Of a stretch of 64,000 bases of DNA, positions 21,501-33,257 are shown one piece after another. The stretch is from positions 17,149 to 81,148 of the forward strand of contig JAENRP010000182.1 of NCBI GenBank assembly GCA_024741835.1, given 5' to 3'. Under the pieces are notes generated by a model that searched no databases, was not told the DNA's origin, and worked only from the letters and a program-made list of their open reading frames with translations. Each line of letters begins with the position of its first letter. Positions within the stretch are counted from its first letter, which is position 1. This DNA comes from Diplocarpon mali (taxonomy: Eukaryota; Ascomycota; Leotiomycetes; Helotiales; Drepanopezizaceae). Position numbers and translations under genes: made by a program.

Positions 21501-23945
21501 ATGATCGAGGAGGAGGAGGAGAAAGCTTAGGACGCTGAGTTAATCGTTGAGAATATAGAGGGAGCTTTGGACGAGCAGCCTGCGGATAACCTAGTAAGGG
21601 GTGAGCCTATTAATCTTTTACCGATAGAAGCTCTGAGCTCAGATCTATCGAGGGCTCTCGTCCCCTATGAGGCTACTCATAGCGTTTCTACTCTAGCTAC
21701 TCAGGAGCAGCTGCCTAGTAGCGAAGGGTTAGACGCTCTAAGACAACTGTCAATAGTTGGGAGGAGCGTCGAAAGCGATATTATAAATGCCAGTTCCGCC
21801 GGGGAGCGCAATACCAGGCCTCTAGTTGCTATACGGACTGAGCAATCGCAAAGGCAAGAGCAGGCCCCTTAATTACTAGAAGCTCTACTATAGGCAACTG
21901 GTAAAGAAGCACGCCAGCTCTTACTAGAAGCACCGATCGATTGGGAGCTACGCCAGGATATAGAAGCTCTTAAGGGTAATACTGAAAGAGGGAGCTCTTT
22001 GAAACTAATAGAAGCTCAGCCTGAAGTACTTGATATAAGGGCCTTCCGAAAACGCAAGAAGCCTGATAAAGAGCAGGAAATGGTACCTATACCGCTCCGC
22101 AGGTTAAAAAGGAGAAGAGGGAGCGGGAATGCCATATACGCAACGTGCGTCAGGGATCTCCTACTGGCCCTTAAAGAACCTAAAACATATCAGTTAGAGT
22201 AGGTAAACAGCTTTATATCGACTTTCTAGCCAAGTCAGGAGCCTGCGAGAACTGATAGAGAAGAGTATAAAGCGGTATATTGCGTTATTGCCGCAGCGAC
22301 TCAATCTGGAAGCTCTAGAGGAAACTCTATCCTTCCTATTCTACCTTAAGACAAGCTTCCTAAAGCGCCAACTCACTGGAAGGAGCTTGCAAATCACCCT
22401 TTCGGAGAGCAATTTAAAGAGGGAGCCAGAACTGAGATCAAGAACCTGGAAGCGCGCAATTGCTAGAGAGTGATCGATAGAAGCGAGGCTATTACAAGGC
22501 CCATACTACTGAAGTGGGTCTTTAACTATAAGCTAAACTCCTCTGGGGAGATTAGCCGCTTTAGGTCAAGAATAGTAGTAAGGGGAGATCTTCAGGAGGA
22601 AGCTTCTATTTTCTCTACCTACGCTGCGACGCTCGTATTGAGATCTTTTAGGGTTATAATGGCGATTGCCGCTAAATTCGATATAGAGCTCCGATAGTTC
22701 GATATTATCAACGCCTTTATAAATGCTAAGAGAGACCCTTGGAGCGCGCTAGTTGTTTGCTTCTTACCAGATGGTTAGAAGTAGAAAGATAAGGTAGTAG
22801 AGCTCGATCGCGCCTTATATAGCCTTCGAGACTCCCTAGCGCTCTAGTATAGGGATTTTACCAATACTCTAAAGTCTTTAAAGCTTACCCCTCTTAGTAA
22901 GGAGCCTTGTATATTCGTTAATAAGGATAGGACTGTGTTCATAGCCTTCTACGTTAACGATATACAAGTAATATACCACTCCTCCTATGCAGAAGAAGCT
23001 TAGAAGACTATAGAGGGACTGCGCGAAGCATACGAATTGATAGCTATAGGAGATGTTGAGTGGTTCTTAGGGGTAAGAGTCTCTTGAGACAGGAAGCAGG
23101 GTACAATTACTTTGCTCTATGACGCTTATATCGAGAAGATGGCGAAGAGGTTCGGCCTTAATATAGGGCGTTTCCCTAGTACGCCGCTCCCTTACTTCGA
23201 ACTTAAAAAGAACCACGAAACAGCTCCCTACTCGAGAATTAAGGAGTTCTAGGAAAAAGTAGGCTCCGCCTTATATACAGCTATTATGCTGCGCCCAGAT
23301 ATAGCTTTTGCAATCGCCTAGCTATCTTATTTCTATATAAACCTAAGCTCCAAACACCTTAAAGCTATTAATTGGACAATTCGCTACCTTTTTAGTATAC
23401 GCTTCCTAGGAATCACTTATAGTCGATTTAGCAGATTAAATAATTTAGTAGTATCGTTAGATGCTTCCTTTGCAAATGATCTAAAGATAAGGCGCTCCTC
23501 CTACGGTTTTATTATATTCCTATTTAGAGGAGCAATCATTTGGAAAGCCTTGAAGCAACCGACAGTTACTACTTCTACTATAGAGGCTAAGCTCCTAGGA
23601 GTAGCGCATATAGCAAAGGAGATAATGGTATTAAAGAGGTTCTTTAAGGAAATAGAGCTTGAGGTGGAAGCTCTATGGTCTATATTTTGCGATAATCAAT
23701 AGATAATACGGCTTATTATAGGAGACTCTCAAAGGATCTCTACGAAGCTCCAATACGTTGATATACATAATATATGGCTACGATAGGAGCACTAAAAAGG
23801 GAGCTTTCAAGTGGCCTATCTCCCTACTGAGGATATGTACGCAGATGGCCTTACTAAAAACCTTCCTCGACAAAAGTTCGAGAGCTTCATTAAGCTTTTG
23901 AACCTCCAAGACGCAAGAGGTCTAGTCGAGAAGCTAGCATTTTAA
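18516..23945 (+). pseudogene. gag-pol: Copia-C gag-pol polyprotein (about 1809 codons, one frame, RIP stops)
   Basis: All domains lie in the same frame without a frameshift, from capsid to the TAA at 23943-23945. The start is placed at an ATA at 18516 (a likely mutated ATG) and is uncertain. In order: Gag with WYAKLEFQAEFLRLQ (residue ~60); a zinc-binding motif CPC-5-H-6-C near residue 373 followed by KYALTG; protease LDNCAATHLIN (~492); pre-integrase WHLRSGYLG (~660), where His is now Tyr; integrase with DLFDYS (~722), LRSDND (~784) and NGASERAG (~821); a long acidic and basic linker; RT from ILLKWVFNYK (~1330). The active site YVDD is Y-V-N-D at 22950-22961. RNase H starts at LDASFAND (~1648) and has YADGLTKNL near the end. 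Stops are mostly TAG from CAG or TGG. Confidence 0.9.
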
Positions 23946-24056
23946 ATGCTCTACAATCCTTTTACATCTCCTTTGTAATAGCGAGTGGGAAGGAAGCGCA
24001 AGACAGGGTTCAATTTTCCTTATACTAATACATAGGGAGGCCTAAAACCAACTCCC
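23946..24056. other. Gap between converging pol and antisense gene
   Basis: About 110 bases separate the pol stop from the stop of the minus-strand gene, a tail-to-tail arrangement. No terminator or polyadenylation signal could be assigned with confidence. Confidence 0.5.
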
Positions 24057-24967
24057 TCAGATAATCAGAACCTCTAACAGCTCTGCGAACAACATAAGGG
24101 CGCGTCCCCGTCGAGAAGCAACCGACTCCTCTAGTGGCACAGCCCTAGGAGCCGCCTGGGGAGCAACGCTGGGAGCAACAACAGGAGCAGCCGCAGGAGC
24201 TTCAAAAGCCTCTGCGAGGCAGGCGGCGAGGCCAAGAGGTGCTATAATCGGCGGCGGCGGGAGCTCCTGACCGACTGGTTCTAGGAAGCTATTAGCTACG
24301 ATACGAGAAAGCTTATGATTAACGTACCCTCCGATGATACCACCTCCTCTGTCTCTCTCCGGCGCGCCTTCCGAAGCTCCTCTCTTACCTTCCTCTTAGT
24401 GGCGGCGAGGCCCTGAACTGCTTATTAGTGGCAAACCACCTAGAGGGAGCTTGAGAACGTACCGCGGAGTCACTGTCGTTCTCCTCTAATAAGAACATAT
24501 AATCTTCCCACGCCTCCAAGGCGCCGACGGGAAGCTCCTAGCACGCGTGGCCTCCCTTCGCACAACGAAAGCAGCATACTCCCACCGTGCTATTGAAGCA
24601 TACGCCAGCCGACTTCCCAGCTAAGAAGCTCCGAACGCACCCCTCATACGGTATATTCCTCATCAGCCCCTGCTCCGGCTTGCGACAGGAGGAGGGAGCT
24701 GCGGAGGGGACCGCCGGTGTTCTAGGAACCACGGCCTAGGGGGTGGCGGGGAGGGGAGGCGCGCTCCCTCTCAGGGGTGTTACCACGTCGAATGTCTCAG
24801 GCGCGTTGTCATCCTCCTACTATCTGCCGCGCCGAGAAGCTCCAAGCTATATTCGAGCACAACGACTTCGCTATAAGTCTTTAGCAGGAGTAAGGGAGCA
24901 CGATCAGGAAGCTTACAGTAGTAGCCCCACTAGGGCGCTCCTCAGAGTTATTATTGCTATTCTCCAT
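24057..24967 (-). pseudogene. Antisense cysteine-rich accessory gene of Copia-C, two predicted introns
   Basis: Read on the minus strand from ATG at 24967. Exon 1 is 24967-24917 and exon 2 is 24870-24389. Exon 3 is 24288-24057, ending TGA. Two GT-AG introns (24916-24871, 46 bp, GTAAGC...TATAG with GCTAAAG as branch site; 24388-24289, 100 bp, GTAAGAG...AATAG) bring three frames into one of 254 codons. The product has an acidic start, a cysteine-rich domain C-x9-C-x8-C-x2-C-x6-C (with a Ser where a further Cys is expected, 24538-24640), an acidic segment (EAWEDYMFLLEENDSD) and a Pro/Ala-rich tail. In-frame TAG codons (five) look like mutated CAG. A TATAAAAG box lies upstream. Function unknown; the Cys spacing suggests zinc binding. 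Without splicing the frame would be broken, and part of intron 2 looks coding-like, so the second intron is less certain. Confidence 0.6.
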
Positions 24968-25254
24968 TTTAAAGTGATTATTTAAAGAAGTATAAGAAAG
25001 GAAAGCTTCATAGGGGAAAAACGCGTACTTTTATAGGCGCGCTGCCTTTGTTGACTTTCCTTTGTCACCTGATTTAGCTTCCATTCCATAGAGGAAGCAC
25101 CTGGAACGCGCTCCCTCTTTTATTCATTACAGCTTTATCAAGCAATTTTCATTATTCTAAAAGCTAGGGAGCATGATAAAGGAGTCTTATATACTAGATC
25201 TGGCGCTAGTTATAGCTGAGCCCAGCTTAGGAGCTGCTTCTCACCTAGGGGGTG
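24968..25254. other. Copia-C 3' untranslated region with antisense promoter and purine tract
   Basis: Holds the minus-strand TATA box and upstream sequence of the antisense gene. It ends in CCTAGGGGGTG immediately before the 3' LTR, the probable polypurine tract for plus-strand priming. Confidence 0.6.
25029..25036 (-). promoter_or_regulatory. TATA box of the antisense gene
   Basis: The minus strand reads TATAAAAG at 25036-25029, about 62 bases before the ATG at 24967, a normal distance for a fungal RNA polymerase II promoter. A pyrimidine-rich leader (TTTTTCCCC, CTTTCCTTTC) follows. Confidence 0.55.
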
Positions 25255-25426
25255 TATTGCGCCATAAGGAGCCTCAGGCACTGAGGCATCTAAGGACTGG
25301 CTTATGTAATATACCCCTGAAGTGGCCACGGAGCACTTCTATAAAGGGAGCTCAGGTATATAGTTAGAGTAGAATTTTAGAAGCTTCTGCCACCACTGAG
25401 AATCCACCTCTAAATACAGCACGACA
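25255..25426 (+). repeat. Copia-C 3' LTR (172 bp)
   Basis: Same length as the 5' LTR. The first bases are TATTGC (TG changed to TA) and the last ACGACA. The three G-to-A differences from the 5' LTR are in this copy, each in a TpG context. Confidence 0.95.
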
Positions 25427-25431
25427 AGAAT
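25427..25431. repeat. Target-site duplication AGAAT, right
   Basis: Second copy of the 5-bp duplication; G2 gag resumes here. Confidence 0.9.
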
Positions 25432-28400
25432 GTTATAGCCTAACAAATTAACCTTATATTTAAAGACCTATTTGGTTTAATTAAATGCTTTAATAAAGTA
25501 TTAAGAAAGTATATCTTAATTGCTTTTAAAGATTTGAATAATAATAAGGAAATGGAAATTGTAATGCGAAAGAACTCTAAGAAGCACCTAGCCTTAATCA
25601 AATGTCTTTAAATTATAAAAGATAAAGGAACCTAGAGGTATTATAATATTATAGCAATAGCTTTAATATCTTAGAATATTAATCGAAATTATTTAGCAAT
25701 TGCAATAAAAAGCCCTATTATTATTTATTTTATAAAAGAATCAATTAAAGCAAAGGCTCTAATCAATTATAGTTTAGAAGTTAATATAATAATTAGAAAA
25801 GTAGTAAAAATAGCTTAATTGACAATTGTTAGTAATCGACTCCTTATTTATTCAACTATCTTTAGATTAAAATACAATTTTGATAAATAAGTGAAAAACG
25901 TAAAGGTTAAAGTCAAAGGAATTATTAATTATACTAACTTTCTAATAATAGAGAATTCTTTAAATAATATTCTTTTAAAAATGCCCTTTATTTTAAAATC
26001 TTAGCTAATATTTAATTATCCTAAAGATAGGCTTATAAAAGCTAGCCTTTAAAATATAGATCGATCTTTAAAAGGATAAATAGTTATTACAAAAGATATA
26101 GCCGAATTCTAGAATAAGGTTTTAAGAAACGATTAATTAGTATAAGGGCTAAGCTTAATGCTAGTAAAGGAAGGCACTTAATAAGGAGTTATAGCAAAAG
26201 AAAGGTAAGTTTATCGATTTTGAATAATAGTAATTTAACTTGCGGTCTTAGATTAGGAATCAAATCTAGAATTTTAAAAAATAGTATATTTAGCATTTTA
26301 TCAGCTTAACAATTAAGAAAAAAGAAAAATAAGGTAGAGAAGAGAGTTCGTTTTATAAATTTCAATAATTTACTAATCATTTTAAAAAACTTAAAAACTA
26401 CTTATAGGCTAGACCTATAAGTAAAAAATAATAAAATTACTAATAATATTTCTATTTATATACTTTAAATTAATAACTTAGAAAATCTTTTATTTATTTT
26501 TAAAAAGGAAAATTCGGACTATTTTATAAGATTTAATAAAAAAGGAAAGAAGTAGAGAAGTATAATACTAGCTAATATTCGAATTATATATAAAAGCAAG
26601 GCTAATAAAGTACAACTAGTAGATTAGGGAATCTCTAATAGCTTAAAGCCTAAAGGACTAGATAATTAATTTAAATAAGATAAGAAGCTTTAACCTTTAA
26701 AGCTAAGTAGCAAATTCGATAAGTTTATTATAAGCAGATTTTCTAATAAACCTATTAAATATCAACTAATAAAAGAATATTTCGATATACTAAAAATTAG
26801 AAAAGACTTAATAGAGTAAGAATGCAAACTACTTTATAAAACCTTAATAAATCAAAAGGATACCTTAGCTTTTAATTAAACGGAACTTAGCTAGATTTAA
26901 AAAGAGGTTACGCCTTATATTAAGATTAAGATAATACCTTATAAAGCTTAGTAAGAGAAAACATTTAGGGTCCCTAAAGCTCTTTAAGAAAAGGTAATCG
27001 AAATATTAAAGGATAGGCTAAAGCAAAGTATTCTTGAGTTTTATAATAGCCCTTATAAGAACAAATGGTTCCTAATTATTAAAAAGAAGAAGGGAACTTA
27101 TAAACTAATAATAGTAGTAGTAAAGATAAACCGAGTAACTATTAAAGATACTAATATTCCTTTAAATATAGATGAGTTCTTAAATAAATTCGTAAGATTA
27201 ACCCGCAGCTCTCTTATTAACTTCTTCTTTAAATATAACCAATTCATTCTTAACGTTAAATCGAGAGATATAATAGTAATTTAAACCCCTCTTAAGCTAC
27301 TTCAAATAATAAGATTACTTTAAGGGGCTATAAATTCGATCGCTCAATTTATTTAAGTAATCTATAAGATACTAGTAGATTATATACCTAATATTACGCT
27401 CCCTTATATAGATAATATAAGAGTAAAAGGATCAAAATTATTCTATAATTATAAAGAAGTTCTCTTTAGCATATAGCGATTTATAATAGAATACATTTAG
27501 AACCTAGATTAAGTGCTTATATAATTTGAAAAGGCAAAAGCAATAGTTGGTCCGAAGTTATAATACTATCTTCTATCGATAGAAATTATTAGTTTTATTA
27601 CTAATTCCAATAGCCGAAGACCTTAAAGGGCTAAAGTACTTAAAATCGATAAATAAAAGAGGTATAATAATATAGCAGAAGCTTGCGCGTTTATTAGCAT
27701 TATAGTATACTATTGCATTTAGATTAAGGATTTTACTAAAAAGGCAGTACTTATTTACTTCTTGTTTTAGAAAGGGGCTGAGTTTTAATAGGAGGAACCC
27801 TAAATAGAGGCTATAAAACAACTGAAGTAGGCGTTGCTTAAGGCGCCTTATCTAATTAAAATAGACTATAGAGCTAACGCTAGGCTAATTATATTAATAG
27901 TTGACGCAAGCTTAATTAGATAGGGTACTATCCTTTAATAAGCTAATAGCTAGTAAAAAAGACATTTAGCTTACTTTGAAAGTAGTCTTTAGAATCTAAT
28001 AGAAATAAAGTATAATACTATTAAATAGGAATGTAAAGGCGCTTTAAAAGTAATGAAAAAGATAAGAAGCAACCTTTATAGTACTTACTTCATTTTTAAA
28101 ACTGATGCTAAAGTACTAGTAGAATAATTAAATAGAGCTATAAGCGACCTACTAAAAGCCTTGCTAATAAAATGGATTGCTTAGATAAGACTAATAGACT
28201 TTAAAGTCAAATATATTTTAAGAATAAAAAATACTACTATTAATAGCCTTTTAAAAAGAACTCGGCCCTACCTCTTTAATTTAATTAAAGAAGATGAAAT
28301 AGATATTAATAAGTAGGTAGAAAACGAAGTTGGTTATCTATTAATATATTGCCTTAAAGGGACTTAATTTGCGAGCCTAGCCTATAAGTCAAATAAGAGA

Positions 28401-29910
28401 ATTTTATCACTTAACTACTTAAGTAACTTTAAAGAAATCGCAAAGTTTTTAATTATGCTTAAATAACTAAAGATAGTTACTTTTAAGGATTTTCAGAAAT
28501 TTAAAGCTAAAGCTCTAATTTATCTAATATAAGGAAGATAATTATTTAAAAGGAGTAATAACTTATTCCTTATACAATTCTGCTTAAATAATAAAAAACT
28601 AAAGGCTAAGACTATCTAAGATATTTATAAGGAAACTAGCTACTAAGGAGCTAAGTCTACCTACTACTAACTCTTAAGGAAATTCTTTTAAAAGGGTTCT
28701 TTTAAAGATTGCAAAGCCTTTATAAAAAGTTGCGTCCCTTATTAGAAACAAAAACCTAATTGTAAAGAGAATCCCTTATTCCTAACCTAGCTATTAGGCC
28801 TTTTCTATAAAGTCAGTTTTAATATTATATAAGTACTAATAATTGAAAATAGGATTATATATTTTATTCTAGTAAAGGAAGACCTATTAAGATAGCTTAA
28901 AAGATAACCTTTAAGATCTGCTAACTTTAAATCTATTGTAAAGTTCCTTTAGGAAGATATAGTCTATTATTATAGACTTTTTAGCAGACTAACTATTAAT
29001 AGAGGCTTTGAAAATAAAGGAATAGTTAAAGCTTTTTTATAAAAATATAGTATTAAGTGGGTTCAAATCTTAGCGTATAACTCGAAAGCTAATAGAGTAG
29101 TAAAGCGAGGATATTGCAATATTCTTAATAGGCTATTTAAAGTTACTTATAGAGGATTTAAAAATTAGATAAAACACTTTTATAAAATACTCTTTACTTA
29201 TCGAATAATAATTTATAAATCGATTAGAGTTATACTATTTTTCCTTATCTATAATAGAGAGGTATAGCTCCCTTTTAAATCCTAATAGCCTATTTAAAGA
29301 TTGTTCAACTATAGTTAAATTTAAAACCGTTCCAATTTACTTATAATAAGATGCTGATAACTTAAGCTTTAAGATATAAATATAGAGGAAATTATTTTAT
29401 AAAAGAAACGATATTAAGAAAAAGCTAAGGAAGCATAGGCTGCTTTTAAAGTACTTAAAATATACCCTATTCGAAAAGATGATCTTATTCTAATTTATAA
29501 TATTATAAGAAGTATTAATATATTAGCAGATACTAAACTTAACTATCGATAGCTTAATCTATTTAAGGTTAAATCTAAGTAAAAAGAAAAGGGATACTAT
29601 TCTCTTTAGGAACTTAATAGAATTAATATTAAAGGAATATTTGCAATCAATTAACTAAAGCGCTTTTATTAATACGATTAGACCTTATTCCTTTTAAAAG
29701 ACGAATTAGAAATTAATATAACCTTTGAATCTTTTATAAGAACTGATAGCAATATAAGTAATTTTAAACCCTTAAATAAAGATTAAGATTTTTTCAACTT
29801 AACTTATAAGCCGGTCCTATAAGTAAAGAATATTAAAATACCTAACTAATCGCAACCTTAAGTTATTATTCTTAAAATATCCGAAGAACGCAAGTAAGAA
29901 TATTAAACGA
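25432..29910 (+). pseudogene. pol: G2 gag end and pol: protease, RT, RNase H, integrase (RIP-broken)
   Basis: Continuation of G2 after Copia-C. Protease: ALINYSLEVN near 25755, where the catalytic D of the D-x-G motif is now N (it is still D in G4), and LLKMPFILKS near 25975. RT starts near 26967 (RVPKAL-EKVIEILKDRL) and runs through FYNSPYKNKWFL and IDEFLNKFV. The active site YIDD is Y-I-D-N at 27405-27416. RNase H keeps VDASL near 27900 and has STYFIFKTDAKVLVE. Integrase spans ~28500-29700 and ends with a KGIFAIN-LKRFY block. Palindromes P3, P4, P5 and P6 are embedded. This is the fungal Gypsy group with YIDDI-VKG active sites. The stop codon is uncertain. Confidence 0.85.
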
Positions 29911-30217
29911 TTTCTTAACCTATCAATTATCTTACCTTCCTTTAATCCTTATTTTTACATTTTTAGCAAGGTCGCTTCTTTTATTATTTAAGATATAGAT
30001 CTTTTAAGATCACTTTAAATTCTTGCCTACTTTGACTTATTTTACATTTTTAATATTAGCCTTTAATTATAGCATTTCTATTACTTTCTTTAAATAATAA
30101 ACAAAAGTCCAATTTCCTTAATATATATATAGTAAACCTATTGTAGCTTATATGCCCTTTTAATTCTTATATCTTATTGAAATCTCTTATTTATACTCCT
30201 TATCTTTTATAAGTAAT
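29911..30217 (+). other. G2 pol to ORF-X intergenic region
   Basis: Pyrimidine-rich, with a TATATATATA run near 30118-30130. Equivalent to 2201-2508 in G1. No coding frame seen. Confidence 0.4.
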
Positions 30218-33010
30218 ATGCCTTTAAAGAACTTATAAATAGTTTTGTCTATTATAATAAGGGATAAATAAGCATTAGTTATAAACTTCTCTTAGGATAG
30301 TAGAGCTATTGTATTATTAGAGAGCTTTAAATCGACTACGCAGCCTTAGGAGATATAGAGTAATAAAAACTCCTTTTAGCTTATGCAAATGCTATTAATA
30401 ACCTTTTAACCTAAGTGGCCCTTGGAATTCTCTAATTTGACAACTTCTTAATTAAAGAATTAAGATTAAAGGGAATCTTTAGAAAGGAATTCTTAATTGA
30501 TGCAAATTAATATATAACCTTAGCTAATACTTTTAAAATAGACTAAGATAAAAGAGAAGAATCTATTTAATAATTAGATAATTTAGCTACTAATAAGAGA
30601 GGACTCCTATTTTATTTACGCTTTCTAATAAATATTAATTCTAATAATAAAAGATAAGTATTATTAAAAATTCTTAAGGAAAATACTCCTATTGCTAGAG
30701 CTATTCAAATTCTCAATTTCTTTATTATTTAAGAAGAAGTAGTAAAATTCTAAGGCAATCGAATTCGCAGTTGTAGATTTATAGGTCTATTTAATATAGT
30801 ACTTATAGCAGCTAATAGGGCTATAAAAAGATCAAATTAAGCTATAGATATTACTTTACCTAATAGTACTATTATTAATATACTAAGGCTCTACGCTTTT
30901 ACTTATAGTTTGCTTATTTTAAAAGAGAATTAGACTCTTATAATAGAGTTTAAATGAGATTTCTTTAATAATAAAGAAGGGAATTAGTTATTTATAGTTA
31001 AGCTTGCCTTAAAATTCGCTTTTTAGCTTAAAGATATAATAAGTGCTAATCTATATGATTTGACTTATAGTCCTAGATTAGGAATTAGAAATAAGAATTT
31101 TAAAACTAGATCTAACTTACCTTTTGCTAAAATGATTCTAGAAACTACTACTAAATAAACTGCTTAAACGCTTAGCGTAGCCTTTTTAAAGTTTTTAAAA
31201 TCTTTAAAGGACTCTCCTTTAGCTAAACGACCTATTTTAGCTTAACCTTTAAGAAGGATAGATCGTTTAATAGCTACTTTAGCTAATTTATAATTTAAAA
31301 TTAAGGGATTGTGCGCTTGCTTAAACTCCTTCCTTAATAACTTAAAGGAGCTAGTTCTTAACTTCTTTATATCTATATATAACTGTTTTAAAAATGATAA
31401 GGTAGGAGAAGACCCTATTCTTATTACTTTAAAGATAATTAAAAGAGCTATTAGATAGATTTAATAGCTTATCTTAGATAAGTTCACCTCTATAGATATT
31501 ATTTAATTCTTTAATAATTATAAAAGTTAAGAACCTAATCTCTTAAATGCTAAGCAAGACTATTTTATCTTATAAGAAAGAGAATGCAAAGAGGAATCTA
31601 TTAATTAGGATATTTATAATTATAGCAATATACCTTAATTGGTTATTCTTAACCTTAAGCTTAAAGAATAATATAATATTCAAGTATCCTTTATAATAAA
31701 AACTTGCTTTTAATAGTATCTTCTTAGTATAAGAATCGAAGGGAGAAGACTTTGCGACCTTTATATTCGCTCTCTTTCGGTTTACTATAGTCTTAATTAT
31801 AAAGGATTTAATATTAATAAAACTATTAAATACCTTGAACTTCTTTATATAGTAGAAGATATCGATCTTTTTTTAATCTACTTTAATAATTAATTCTTTA
31901 TCTCTTTAAAGATACGCAAATCTAACCTATTAATAATAGAAGTATCTCTAAGTGCTATAAAATTCAAGGCTAATCCTAAAGCCTTAAAAGTGTTAAAGCC
32001 GATTAAATAGAACAATTCCTTTTTATCAATATTATTAAGTAATAAATAGCAAGAGGAAATAGAAGAAGAAAGGTCAATTGTAATGCCTAAACCCTTTGGA
32101 TACCGCTTCTTAACCGATAATTTTACTATTAATAATAGTGCTTTTATAAGTATATTACTTTCTATTATAAGATAAGAAGTAGAAATATATCTTTATTACT
32201 TCTGCCTTATAGATAGCGCGACCTTTATACTTTCTTATTTTCTTTATAATATAATATTCAATCTTACTTAATAAGTCCTTCAAATATACTATAGACTCTA
32301 CCTCTTAGCTATAATAGCAAGAAGTAAAGGAACCTATTAGCTTATAGCCTACCCTAAACCTCCTTAATTGATTGGCCTTAGTCTTTATAATTAAGTCGTT
32401 TTAATAAAGAGAGATATAAGTATTACTAATAAAGAAATTCCGATTTTCACTTGCGGTCTTAGCCTACGAGTCAATTTTATTAGAAAGTAAGTCTTAGATT
32501 ATTAGATCCTATCGATTAGATAAGGGCCAGCTTCTAAAAGCCTTAATAGGTAAGTCGGCTCTTAATCGAATATGAAACTCACTCTATTTATAAAGAAGAT
32601 AAGTCGATAGACTTCCTAAGCACTTAGTTTAAAATCTCAACTAGCTCAAATGACTATAAAATTAAAGTAAAAGGAGATCTTACAACCTATTACTAATAAT
32701 AGCAATCCAATTATAGTAATAATAAAATAGGGATACCTTCTTAAAATGCTTTTAGATAATTCTTATAGGACTAGTGGTTTTATAGCCTTTTACAATAATT
32801 ATATAGCCATTTGCGATAAGAATACTTTAGAAAATGAGACTCGAATCTCTGATCTTATCTTTTTAGTCTTTGCTTTAAAGCAACCTCTAGTACCTTAATA
32901 GATTAACGTAAATAGAACTACTATACCTTTTAAGGCAGCTTTTCATCTTGAAAACTGCAGCAGCCTTTTTAAAGCTATTATTAGTCGACGCTTTTAAATA
33001 GATCTATTGG
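30218..33010 (+). pseudogene. G2 ORF-X, first part (ATG kept; frameshifted; split by G3)
   Basis: Same frame as G1 ORF-X, starting at an intact ATG. One C is missing near 30335 compared with G1 (GAC-TACGC against GACCTACGC), a frameshift. After that the sequence is colinear, with the usual RIP stops. It is interrupted after about 931 codons by the inverted element G3 and resumes at 48848. Palindromes P7 (31062) and P8 (32448) are present. The two parts sum to 3317 nt against 3318 in the other copies, which fits the single lost base. Confidence 0.7.
33007..33010. repeat. Target-site duplication TTGG of G3, left
   Basis: TTGG precedes the TATA end of the G3 LTR and recurs at 48844-48847. Read as ATTGG (5 bp) if the last LTR base is counted as host. 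Closing the gap gives CTATTGGTTATAATT, matching the empty site in G4 near 59330 (CTATCGGTTATAATT). Confidence 0.8.
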
Positions 33011-33257
33011 TATAAAACTTAGGGGGGAGACAATACAAGAATAGGCCTAAGGGAAGACCTAAAAACAAGAGGAGGAAGTACTATAAGCGGGCTCTTTTAG
33101 ACAAGATATTAGGGATAAGTCCCAAGTATAAGGTATATTTAGTACTATAGCGACACGCGCTGTCTTTATATATAGAAGATGGCCCTTTTATCTTCCTACT
33201 ATCCTGCGCCGATTATATAATATATATTATAAGACCTATCTATCTTAGGTCTTTATA
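33011..33257 (-). repeat. G3 3' LTR (247 bp)
   Basis: The plus strand reads TATAAAACTTAGGGGGGAGA at its left end and GGTCTTTATA at the right. It matches 48597-48843 along its full length. The G-rich tract lies inside the LTR on the strand opposite to gag-pol. Confidence 0.85.

Larger units (their letters stand above)
18235..25426 (+). mobile_element. Copia-C: full-length Ty1/Copia element, lightly RIP-mutated, 7.19 kb
   Basis: 172-bp LTRs, a single gag-pol frame, an antisense gene and a 3' purine tract, flanked by the perfect 5-bp duplication AGAAT. It is visibly richer in G+C than its surroundings and keeps many CpA/TpG sites, so it has suffered far less RIP and arrived after G2 was already in place. 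It carries none of the short palindromes seen in all the other elements. It is non-functional because of scattered TAG/TAA codons and a mutated RT active site. Confidence 0.95.

Noticed and set aside
22288..22473. Plus-strand open frame of 61 codons in Copia-C
   Set aside because: A different frame from the polyprotein, which reads THWKELANHPFGEQFKEGA there, a standard Copia RT entry block.
24743..24985. Plus-strand open frame of 80 codons downstream of pol
   Set aside because: It overlaps the antisense gene, has no recognisable motif and no link to the pol frame; the minus strand gives the coherent cysteine-rich product.
25173..25367. Plus-strand open frame of 64 codons running into the Copia-C 3' LTR
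   Set aside because: It crosses the purine tract and LTR boundary; not a plausible gene.
27573..27821. Minus-strand open frame of 82 codons
   Set aside because: Antisense to the RT to RNase H connection of G2.
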